Origin: Plasmodium brasilianum | Lineage: Eukaryota; Apicomplexa; Aconoidasida; Haemosporida; Plasmodiidae | Assembly: GCF_023973825.1 (NCBI RefSeq) | Contig: NC_090125.1 | Span: forward strand, 2,502,928-2,566,927 | Direction: 5' to 3' | Length of the DNA: 64,000 bases | Shown: one piece after another, positions 1 through 22,512 of the stretch | How positions within the stretch are numbered: the stretch's first letter is position 1 | How the letters are laid out: the number at the start of each line of letters is the position of its first letter | Program-made: the position numbers and the translations under genes | The notes under the pieces: model-generated | What the model saw: only the letters and a program-made list of their open reading frames with translations | Told to the model about the DNA's origin: nothing | Database searches by the model: none

Positions 1-8927
<8,927 letters not shown>

Positions 8928-11437
8928 TTTTCTTTTTTTTTTTTTTTTTTTCCCCTTAACAATTATTTATTACAATGATTTTTACAATTTATCTTATACT
9001 ATACATCATAAACAATTTTAAGCAAAACTTATAAAAGTAACAATATTAACATTAAATAGTTGGAGGTGTACTATTTATCATTTGTTCATATTAATAAATA
9101 TATATTTTTTTTCTTTTTCCTTTTATTTAAAGGAAAAATTACAAAAAATTAAAGCTTCACATTATATATACACAAAATAGGGCCTTAGAACTACAATAAG
9201 ATTACGTGTAAAACAAAATATATTACAGTTCTTCGCTTTGCTTTTTTTTTTTTTTTTTTTTGTGCGTAATTTGATAATGTTTTTTTTTCTATTTTCCTTT
9301 TAATAAGCATATCACTAAAAATAGGGTATGACGAGAAAAAAAATATTATTCTGTACACGAACGCTCATGTAATACATACGTGCACTTGTTTTTGTAAACA
9401 TTTATCTATACATATGTGTATATTTTATTTATTTATTATATAAATAAATATATATATACGTCGTACATTTAAATGCATGTGCACAATGTACTGCAAACAG
9501 TAAGTGCTTAAAGCTCCTGGGATATATACTGGTCAAGGAAATAAATTTTTTTTTCTTTTTAATCATTTATAAAAAGATGTTTTTTCTATTTTTCTTAAAT
9601 AATAAAATATAATACACGATAGCAGGAAATGGTATATAGTACTATGAAACAGTATAGTATACCAAATAAATGGCGTAGTGTATTAAAAAATAGCATAGTG
9701 CAGCATAACATAGCCTGGTGTACCTTAAAATAGCATAGTGAACCTTAATATAGCATTGTGTGTCATAGTATGGTGTGCTATAATTTAACATAATGTATCA
9801 AAGAATAGTTTAAGCTCAGAATAACAATAAAAGAGGAAATAGATATATTGTTATTTAGTACTATTTATACATACAGATATATGAATATATATATATATAT
9901 ATATATTTTTCTTTTTTATTAATAACTTTTTATATAAATAAAAAAATTATTTACATAATTATTCTTTTGTAGAAAAAAATGATACTTTCTTAGAATAAAT
10001 TTATAGCGTAAAAAATTTTAAATTTATAATATTGTTTTATAGCTTTTATATAACCCTTTTAAGTAAAGAATAGAACAATAAAAAATAAAAGCGTTTATGT
10101 ATAATGTAACTTGTTTTTTCAGAATTCTAACAGCCCTTACTATTTTCATTAATTCAAAAAAGAGTTGTAATGTCAGAAATTTTCAGTGGCACTAAGAAAA
10201 ATTTATGGTGTTTTATATTCTCAAAAAAAAAAAAAAAAAAAAAAAAAGCTTAGTAACATTTGAAAATCAAAACATTAAAGAAGTTTAAATATTGTTATAC
10301 ATATGTATATATATATATAAATATATGAAACTATACTCACGTAACGACACGTATAAAAAAATATACAAGAACAAATAAAAATATATTCGTGAATATGTAT
10401 ATATTTATATATATATACGAGCATATGGAAAAAAAATAAATGAAGTAAATATACATATAAATATAGTTTATACGAACTTATATATATAAATTTATGCATG
10501 TATGTATATATTGATAACAGAATTAAATATAAATTTAAACACACATAAAATGTTTATTATGGGAATTAAAATACAAAAAAAAAAAAAAAAAAAGTAAAAG
10601 AAAAAGAAAAAAAAAAAAATAGTTCCTTTAGTACTCTGTAGAAATAGAGGAAATATATAATATTTTAACCGTGGATTTGTTTTTTTACAATATAACTGGA
10701 ATTTATTTTTTTTTTCCTATAGGCTTTTACGACTGTTTTACTCATTTTTTTTTTTTTTTTTTTTTTTACAGTCAAACATTTTAATTCTTCATATATTATA
10801 TACATGTTTATTCCATCCTCCTTTTTATTAACACTCCATATATTTACATAAACGTATATATATATGAGAACACCTTGTAGTGATATTGTGTTTTGTTATG
10901 GTATGCTGCTTATAATTTTCTTTTTACTGCCGTTGTGTTTTCAATAGATATATGCTTTCATACACAAGAACACACGTAATTAAACTCCGAAGTACACGCG
11001 TAAATATACTCATAAATACACACGTTAATATACTCTTAAGTACACATATAAATCTACTCTTAAGTACACACGTAAATATACTCTTAAGTACACACGTAAA
11101 TATACTCTTAAGTACACACGTAAATATACTCTTAAATACACACGTTAATATACTCTTAAGTACACATATAAATCTACTCTTAAGTACACACGTAAATATA
11201 CTCTTAAGTACACACGTATATATACTCTTAAATACACACGTTAATATACTCTTAAGTACACATATAAATATACTCTTAAGTACACACATAAATATACTCT
11301 TAAGTACACATATAAATATACTCTTAAGTACACACATAAATATACTCTTAAGTACACACGTAAATACAGCTGGAATTACTCACTCAAATACGTATCCACA
11401 TAACCCACACATTTCCGAATAAATTTATTCTCCCAAG
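8928..11437. other. Intergenic region between two divergent genes
   Basis: This 2.5-kb stretch separates the start of the RIC1-like gene (minus) from the start of the MA3 gene (plus), so it must hold both promoters. It is A+T-rich with poly-T or poly-A runs near 9241, 10225, 10575 and 10750. A loosely repeated tract with the core AGCATAGTG lies at about 9630-9800, and a 24-bp minisatellite occupies the right end. I see no convincing exon here. Confidence 0.7.
10990..11373. repeat. 24-bp minisatellite, 16 copies, upstream of the MA3 gene
   Basis: Sixteen contiguous 24-bp units of the type AAGTACACACGTAAATATAC + TCTT. Three variants can be followed: A (as above), B (AAATACACACGTTAATATAC) and C (AAGTACACATATAAATCTAC). 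The order B-C-A recurs three times, the last with diverged C and A units, which indicates that blocks larger than one unit were duplicated. The array ends 64 bp before the ATG at 11438, so it probably lies in the 5' UTR or core promoter. The period is divisible by three, so both strands carry open frames with an 8-residue repeat; I do not regard these as genes. Confidence 0.9.
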
Positions 11438-13255
11438 ATGGCGCAGAATAAGCGAAAATGCAAGAAACTTAATTTGCTGAAGGATCAAATGTTCCTAACG
11501 AAAAAATATGTAGATATGAATGATCCAATATATGATAGTGAAATTGAAGATGAAAATTGTTTCTATAGTATCCTGAACGCTGAAGAAATTGAGTACTCAC
11601 AAAAAGTATCGGAAATGAAAAATAAAATGTTTGAAGATTTGAATATTTTATCCTTTGAAGAATTCGAGAAAAAATGCGATTTACTAATTGAGAACTTTTT
11701 TGCAGGAAGTAATTTTCAAGAGTTTATTGAAGATGTGAAGGAATTAAATGTAAAGAAATATAATGACTATTTGGTTTTACAACTAATTAAGAAATCTTTT
11801 GATCGAGATGATGAGTGCCAAATTAATGTGTCATGTTTGTTGAATGTTTTAAGTATTACAAAGTTAATAAACGCTGAACAAGTGCAAAGAGCTTTTGAAA
11901 AAATTCTTCTTAGTTTAGATGATATGAAATTAGATTGCCCTTTATGCTATGAAATTTTTTTAAAATATCTCAGATTTAGTACATTAGATAATGTTATAGA
12001 CAAGAATTATATTTTTAAATTACCTACTGCCTTTTTTGATAATTTGGGAATAGATAATTTGAATGAACAGGAATTGCGGTTATTCAATGCTAAGGAGAAT
12101 GATACAGCATTAAATGAAGAACAAGCACATGAAGAGATGAATAACATAAATATGAATCATACCCAAGATTCTAAACTTGCGCTAGAAGCAAGCGGTTCAA
12201 ATGGTTCAAGCAGTGTAGGTGAAAAGAATGGGGAGCATTATGATATGTATGCACAGAATCTTGAAGATGTAGAAGAGAAAAAAAGAGTAAAGGATGAAAT
12301 ATGGAAGGATACACTACTGTGGGTTTTAGAGTTAAATATGAAAGACGTACAAAAGGAAAAAAAGGAATTTAAACAAAAATCAAGAGATTTTTTAGTAGAC
12401 TTTTTTAATGATGGAGATATGAATGAAGTAATTGAATTTTTAAACAATACGAATAGTTTGTTTCATTATGAATTTATTAGAATTAGTATAATAGAATCAT
12501 TTAGCAAAAATAATATATGTAGAAAGTTTATATCCTACTTGTTAGATAATTTATGCGAAACATATTTTTTCAAAGGGGATATTATCATAGCCTTTGTAAG
12601 AATTATTGGGTACATCGATGATTATGAAATAGACTTTCCTCAAGCTAAAGAAATGATATGCAAATTTTTACTTCGTTGTATCTATGATGATGTGTTATAC
12701 CCAGCCTTTTTAAGCGATATTTATACATTGCACATAGGAGGTGTTACTGGCATGATGATTTGTAATAAAACCCAACAAAGGATTAATGATAAAAAGAAAT
12801 TAAATTTAAATAACATAAATTATATATGGGATGAAGATGATACATATGAAAAAATGAAATTGAAAAGAAAAATTAATAACACTTTATTAGAATATTTTTA
12901 TTCCTATATAGATGAAGAGGAGTTTTATTTGTACGTTGATGAATTTTTACCTCTATATCATGATTTATGCAATTATGTTGTTAAAAAAATGTTTGTGTTG
13001 AATGTTGATATTAACAACGACTTAAATTTATCCTTCAAACTTGTTGATTGTTTGTTAAAAAAAAATTTTATTTCAGAAAAAAATATTGAAGGAGGAGTAA
13101 TTGAGGTTTTGAACTCATTAAAGGACATTATTTTAGATATACCAAAATATCCCGAAGAATTTAAAAAAATTGTAACACACTTATTGCAAATGAATTACAT
13201 ATCGCAGGAAATATTTGAAGATGCTTCTAAAGAAATTGAAACATTTAATATGTAG
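11438..13255 (+). CDS. Protein with three MA3-like domains (PDCD4/eIF4G-related)
   Basis: A single exon of 605 codons with the start context AAGATGG. Three helical repeats of MA3 type are visible, at about residues 78-190 (with LLSLDDMKLDCPLCYEIFLKY, close to the LDDLxLDVPxA signature), 310-440 (LVDFFNDGDMNEVIEFLN, with IDFPQAKEMICKFL) and 480-595 (SLKDIILDIPKYPEEFKKIV). MA3 domains bind the translation initiation helicase eIF4A; PDCD4 has two and uses them to repress initiation, and eIF4G has one. A role in cytoplasmic translation control is therefore likely but inferred. An acidic, Ser/Asn-rich linker of about 90 residues separates repeats one and two. The third repeat is the weakest match. 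Confidence 0.88.
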   Translation: MAQNKRKCKKLNLLKDQMFLTKKYVDMNDPIYDSEIEDENCFYSILNAEEIEYSQKVSEMKNKMFEDLNILSFEEFEKKCDLLIENFFAGSNFQEFIEDVKELNVKKYNDYLVLQLIKKSFDRDDECQINVSCLLNVLSITKLINAEQVQRAFEKILLSLDDMKLDCPLCYEIFLKYLRFSTLDNVIDKNYIFKLPTAFFDNLGIDNLNEQELRLFNAKENDTALNEEQAHEEMNNINMNHTQDSKLALEASGSNGSSSVGEKNGEHYDMYAQNLEDVEEKKRVKDEIWKDTLLWVLELNMKDVQKEKKEFKQKSRDFLVDFFNDGDMNEVIEFLNNTNSLFHYEFIRISIIESFSKNNICRKFISYLLDNLCETYFFKGDIIIAFVRIIGYIDDYEIDFPQAKEMICKFLLRCIYDDVLYPAFLSDIYTLHIGGVTGMMICNKTQQRINDKKKLNLNNINYIWDEDDTYEKMKLKRKINNTLLEYFYSYIDEEEFYLYVDEFLPLYHDLCNYVVKKMFVLNVDINNDLNLSFKLVDCLLKKNFISEKNIEGGVIEVLNSLKDIILDIPKYPEEFKKIVTHLLQMNYISQEIFEDASKEIETFNM

Positions 13256-15933
13256 TACTTTGGTTCTTATATTTACTCGCTCATACCTTTTGCACCTTGG
13301 CATTATTATTTATTTATTTATTATTTTTTTTTTTTTATAGCACAAATTTGCATGCAACAATTGTGTATATATATATATACATGCGCAGTTCGTACTGGGT
13401 TGCAACAAAAAAAAAAAAAAAAAAAAAAAAATTAAATTCCAAAAAAGTTTTATTATGAAAAACAGAATAAAATAAAACCAATTAATGTACACATATATAT
13501 GTATATATACTTTCGTTCTTCCGCTATATATATTTATGTAAATGAATTTATTTTATTCTGTGTATCTGTATACATGTGTAAATTTGAATCTATATATTTA
13601 CATGTATAAATCTCATTCTTTATGTGCGCATATGTATATCTTATTGTATGTATGTATACACATATATTTTATATATATATATGTAAATACATATATATAA
13701 TTTTTATTAGAATATGTTTACTACGCTGTTTGTGCACATATGTACATTTTGTTTTGTATATGTAGAATATATAAATTTCATTATATATATGCAAATGCAA
13801 ATATATAATCATTATTTGTACCGTTATATTTTTTATTCCGTGCTTGAAAGTACACATATGAAACATGAAAAAGTGCATGCATATATTTTAATTTGCACAT
13901 GTATATGTTTTACGCGGCACGTATATATATATATGTATATATTTATTTCACACTGCACAAGTGCACATTTAGTTGTGCAAAGGTATATATATATATATAT
14001 CTATTAACGTGCACATATATATATGTACATTTTCCTGTGCACAAGTATATATTTTTTTTTTGTGCTAATGTACATATTTTAGTATACACATTTATATCTT
14101 TTTTCTGTGCACACATAAATATTTTTCTGTGCGCATATAAACGTTTTATTCGTTGTATAAATGTGTATAAACGGCCGAAATAATTATGTGTAGCTGGACT
14201 ACCTATATGTATTTTAGAAGAGCAATATACAATAATTTTTCAGTTATAATAAATTATTATTGTACTAATTTTTTTTTTTTTTAATAAAATTGCTAAAAAC
14301 AAAAGATAGTTTTATGCTTGTACGTATTTATTTAGTATATGTATTTCTTTAAAAAGAATGATAAAATAAAGTCAAATGACAAAAAAAATATTATTTTTAA
14401 ATAACGGAATAGGTAACAGTACGAGCTTGTGCTTATGTATATATGTATATATATACATGTATATATCATGGTACGAGTTATTTCCCATCTTAACGAAACA
14501 ACAAACGTTGAGTGGACGAATAAATATAAAAGTTATATAATTTGCTTTTCTTTATAACTCTTTTATTAATATTCAAGGTAAAGCTAATACAGACATAACT
14601 GTATTTCCACATCCCCATATGTTAAAAAAAAAATATAACAGCATAATTTTTAATAACATGTAAAATTGAATTAAAATTACGTTAAAACAAAAAAAAAAAA
14701 AAAAATGCATATATGTTATGAATGAATTAAAATAAAACGCAAAGGAGATGAAAGCCATAGAGTTTTAAATAGTGTATCTTTTAAAAATATTAAAGGTGTA
14801 AAACGAGCCACACATCTTAATCAAATAAGATATAGTAAATAAGCATATTATGCGTTATCCAATATATTTGGATATACAAACATATATATGTGCATGTGCA
14901 TATGTAATATCTTTTAAGGGGTAACATGCTTAATATTGAAAATGAAAATAGGAAGCTTATTTTCCCTATAAACACTCTTTATGTAAAACTATTAACAAAT
15001 TATTATTAAGCATATTTTTATAATTTAGGTATGTTTGATTATTGTTATTCATTATATCTTTTTATATTTAACATTTCCTTTGAAGAAATGTCTTTCGTTT
15101 ACATTTTTTTCTAAAGCAATTTTCATTCCTTCTGTATGATTTTATACAATTAAGCACATAAAACTTGGAGGGGAAGAAAATGACAATTAAGTCATCCATT
15201 GCTAAATCTTCCATAAGTGCATATCTTGATAGTGCATATAAGTGTACACGCTATGTACACATAAATATATATATGTAGAGAGGGATTGTTTTTTTTTTTT
15301 CCATTTTTGTGTGTGTTATTGCTAGGCATATGTAGCGCCGCAAAATATTTGCATTTATTTCTTAGCGTTTACGTTTTTTCATTTTTCACTTCTTTTTCGA
15401 ATGACTTTTTAATTCGAGACAATTTGATAAGCTTCTTTTTTGAGTGATTTATTGATAAAATGCCAATTTAAAAGATGGAAAAAAAAAAAAAAGAAAAGAA
15501 CAAAAAGTAAAAATTGAAAGCATAAAGGAATAAAAGTGTAAGAAGTAAAAGAGTAAAAGCATAAAAGCGTAAATTCGTAAAAGAGTAAAAGAAAATGTAC
15601 CCTTTTCTCTCCTCTATCCATATCTAGGAAATTTATTGAACGTTCATACACAAAAGGAAAAAAAATATAAAATAATAAATTATTTAAATTATGAACAATG
15701 AATGAAGATAATATGTGAGCAAAATTTTTTTTGTAAAATATAGTCATTTAATAGTATTGTAACTTACAAACATTTACGTATTTATTTATTTGCCTACTTA
15801 TATAATATTAACACATTTTACTACTTATATAATATTAACACATTTTATACAATTTTTATTACAATATTTTTTTTAAATCTGTAATATAAAACACTCTTCT
15901 ATCCTTAAAATAATTTAATTTAGAAAAGCAAAT
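13256..15933. other. Intergenic region upstream of thioredoxin 1
   Basis: There are 2.7 kb between the MA3 stop and the thioredoxin start codon, and no coding exon can be supported. The stretch 13728-14150 is rich in palindromic GTGCAC/TGCACA words embedded in TA repeats. A-rich runs with the word GTAAAAG recur at 15520-15600. Short ORFs in both strands are hydrophobic or Tyr/Ile-rich, as expected from TA-rich DNA. Confidence 0.6.
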
Positions 15934-16802
15934 ATGGTTAAAATTGTTGGTAGTCAAGCAGGTTAAATTTTTATGTATAGAGTTTTAAAATGTGTCAAAA
16001 ATATGATATATTGTGCATATAAGTATAAATATATATATATATATGTATATATGTAAATACATATGTATGTATTTGCATATACTTGTATATGTGGATGCTT
16101 TTACTTATAAAACAAAGTTTTTCTTTCAATGAAGGAAACTCTTTACAACTAAAATTCATTTTACAAAATACAAATTAACGAGCATCAAATTATAAAGGAA
16201 GAAAACGATAATAAATGAATATTTACATATATACATACATGCATATATACATATTTACATATATACATATTTACATATATACATATTTACATATATACAT
16301 ATTTACATATATACGTATTTACATATATACATACATACATATATACATACATACATTATTTAAATTCAAATAGTTGTATGCAATAACCTCAAACTGCTAT
16401 ATATGAGTATGGATGCTTAACTATGTGCATATAATACACATGTACATGTGTACACATATATATATATATATATGTAACACCTTCCCTTTTTTTCCTTACA
16501 TTTTGAACTTTTCAGATTTCGATGCTGTTGTTTCTCAAAATGAATTAGTCATCGTTGACTTTTTCGCCGAGTGGTGTGGACCTTGCAAGAGAATTGCCCC
16601 TTTTTATGAAGAGTGCTCAAAGAAATATACCAAAATGGTTTTTATAAAAGTCGATGTAGATGAGGTTTCTGAAGTTACTGAAAAAGAAAACATTACATCA
16701 ATGCCAACTTTTAAAATTTATAAGAATGGAGTTGTTGTGGAAACTCTATTGGGAGCTAATGATACGGCCTTAAAACAGCTTATTGAGAAACATGCAGCTT
16801 AA
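15934..16802 (+). CDS. TRX1: Thioredoxin 1, cytosolic, two exons
   Basis: Exon 1 is 15934-15961 (MVKIVGSQA plus one base) and exon 2 is 16516-16802. The intron has GT at 15962 and AG ending at 16515, and the spliced frame is exactly 104 residues, the length of P. falciparum Trx1. The active site is WCGPC with Cys30 and Cys33; the cis-proline loop is TSMPTF. The protein is a general disulfide reductase, reduced by thioredoxin reductase, and supplies electrons to peroxiredoxins and ribonucleotide reductase. A continuous open frame from the ATG at 16413 also reaches the active site, but its first residues are intron translation and lack the beta-1 strand. The 554-bp intron is unusually long for so small a gene and holds a TA-rich minisatellite. 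Confidence 0.96.
16225..16350. repeat. TA-rich minisatellite inside the thioredoxin intron
   Basis: The words ACATATATACAT and ATTTACAT alternate with a period near 16 bp, then grade into (ACAT)n. It lies wholly in the thioredoxin intron and has no coding meaning. Confidence 0.75.
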
Positions 16803-17047
16803 GTTACAAATAAAAATAAATAAAATAAAACAAAAAAAATAAAACAAAAAAAATAAAACAAAAAAAATAAAACAAAAAAAATAAAACAAAAAAAATAAAA
16901 CAAAAAAAATAAAACAAAAAAAATAAAATAAAAAAATAAAATAAAACAAAATAAAATAAAACAAAATAAAATAAACAAATAAATAATAGTAAAAATTTAT
17001 ATGTGATATATTTTGTTATCGTCTAATGAAAACTTTGGTAGTAAATT

Positions 17048-17085
<38 letters not shown>

Positions 17086-17765
17086 TATTTGCGGAATTTA
17101 CTTCTTTCATTTTAATATAGCAAATTGAAAGTTGACAAAATTTAATGATTAATGTATGTATATATGCATTATATATATATATATATATTTACATGATATA
17201 ATAATACAAAATTACAATATTTTTCATTTTCTCATATTTAGTATAATCCATTTATTCATGAGCACCACCTGTTTTTCTTCGAAACTTTAAATTAAGAAAA
17301 AGTTATTTTTTCTTTTTTTAATTTTCATATGTGAAGCAAATACGTTAATTGCACATACATATAAACGCCCACACACAAACGCACATATATATCTGTATCT
17401 GTCGGTCTCTCTCTATATATATATATAGAGAGAGAGATAGATAGATATATGTCTGTAAGGCGTATATGCCTATATACATAGCATACGTTGTACAACCAAT
17501 TAATTACGTTACATGGACAAATAATATATTATATTATAACAAATAATTCAAAAAAAAAAAAAAAACGAATTTCTTAAAAAAAACCCAAAAAAAAAAAAAA
17601 AAAAAAGAGATGTAAAGTGGGACAAAATATAAAAATAAAAACTAGGAAACGAACAAAAATTAGCATTGAGTAGATTAAAAAATGTATATGTATATATACT
17701 CACGTACTTTTGTGCAGACGCCAATGTGTTAAAAATGCTTAAACAAGAAAAGGTCGCAAAGCACT
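16803..17765. other. Intergenic region between convergent genes, with simple repeats
   Basis: The thioredoxin gene and the Asn-rich gene point towards each other here. The left part, about 16810-16975, is a tandem array of the 12-mer AAATAAAACAAA. A run of about 33 T follows near 17051-17083, then TA and (GA)n-type microsatellites near 17405-17450. I see no exon. The repeats are likely part of overlapping 3' ends. Confidence 0.7.
16810..16975. repeat. 12-bp tandem repeat AAATAAAACAAA
   Basis: About nine near-perfect copies of a 12-mer begin within ten bases of the thioredoxin stop codon, degenerating to a 10-mer at the right end. Because the period is divisible by three, the opposite strand shows a meaningless Phe-rich open frame. 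Confidence 0.85.
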
Positions 17766-20741
<2,976 letters not shown>

Positions 20742-22181
20742 TGTTTCTACTGAATATAGTTACACTTGTATAGTACTCTATATTTAATTATGTTTGCTCA
20801 GTTATCAACGCTCAGTTATGTTTCCTTAATATTTAATTATTATGGCGACAAAGGTGGAGAAGAATTACATCTCTCTACATACATGTAGACATAAAAATCA
20901 GCAATGTAACACATCTGTGGGATGCTAAAACAAAAGCAATGTCGGGGAAACTTGTTCTATTAAAACACTTTTAAAGGTCAAAATACTATTTTAATTAGTT
21001 TTTTTTTTTAAAACAATAAAGAAAAAAAAAAAAAAAAATTATAAAATAAAATAAATCTACTTGGAAAACGGGTAGAGAACAATTAAAATTTAGCAAGTTT
21101 CTTAAATGTTTTAATTGTAAAAAAAAACCAAAAAAACAATTAGTATTATTAAAACTACTAAAATTTTAGTAAATTCAAGCTTTTACGTAAAATTATGCTT
21201 TTAATCAAACTGTAAATACCGTTATATAGCAAAAAAAGTATATTATATATATTTTGTACAAAATTTAATTAGAAGAATCATAATTATTATTTTTGATATG
21301 ATACACGGGTAGCATAAAGTTCTTCTTAATGTGTAATGGCAGATTTATGCTTTTTTAATTAGAAAGATGTTTTATAAGGACAAATTGTAACACATAATAA
21401 AATATCATTGATTTTTTAAATTTTTTTTAAGGGTATATTTCCACTATCCTTTTTTATCTCAAAATTTTTTTCACAGAAAATACATTTAACTCGACAAAAA
21501 ACGTTAACACAGAAAAATGCAAAATATGACAAAAAAAATAATGTTAAAAACAATGCAAAAAACAACGCAGAAAACACGAAAAACAATACAAAAAAAAAAA
21601 AAAATGCCAGAGAAATTAAAAAAGCAATATGTGTAGAAATACACAGAAAAAACAAACAAAAAAAAATGTCTATAATTTGTTCATCTTCTCATAAGAAAGC
21701 GGAATGTTTTAATTTTTCTGTGCATCTTTGAAAAAAACCTTTAGAATAAATTTGCAATCAACTCAAGTATTATGGACATAAACATTCATTTACTTATTTG
21801 TGTACGCATATATAAATATACATTTATTTATGTGCATAAACAATACAAATAAATGTACACATATATATGTATATATTTTTTTCTTTTTGTCCTAACGCGT
21901 TACCTAAAATTCGCATTTTAACTTTTATTATGTATTCATTGACAAAAAAAAAAAAAAAAAATATTTACACATATATATATATATATATATAACACACTAA
22001 AAATCAATCTAAAACGGTGTTTATTTACATTTTAATATTAAAAGTAAAATTACAGTAAAAAATTAATTTTTTGATTACTTCATTAATTTTTGTATAACAT
22101 ATGTATGAAAATATACATATATATTTATGTACACTATTAACCGTTTTTGTACATTCAATTTATATGTGAACAACACAAAAA

Positions 22182-22213
<32 letters not shown>

Positions 22214-22512
22214 CATATAATGTAAACATTGTATACTTTTGAATAGCACATGTGTACCCTATAATTTTTTTTTTTTTTTTAAGTTATATTTTTGTGTTAA
22301 AAAATTGTAAACTAAATGTTTATTATTAACAATTTGACGTATGTTTCATAAACTATTCTGAACTGATTAATATAATATACGCAAAAAAAGTAGAGGAAAA
22401 GAAGAAAAATAAAAGAATAGAGTAAAAGCAATTTCCCTACTAATTATAAAGAGTTATATTAAAAATATAATTTTTATTACATTTTCCAATTTTAAAAAAT
22501 TTTGTCGACTAC
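20742..22512. other. Intergenic region between divergent genes
   Basis: This 1.8-kb region carries the promoters of the Asn-rich gene (minus) and the signal peptide peptidase gene (plus). It is A+T-rich, with poly-A near 21590 and 21944, (TA)n near 21970 and 22180 and poly-T near 22265. No exon is visible. Confidence 0.6.

Noticed and set aside
10990..11373. CRISPR array
   Set aside because: The units are contiguous with no unique spacers, and the genome is eukaryotic.
16413..16802. 129-residue thioredoxin starting in the intron
   Set aside because: The first residues are TA-repeat translation; splicing the 28-bp exon at 15934 gives the exact 104-residue thioredoxin.
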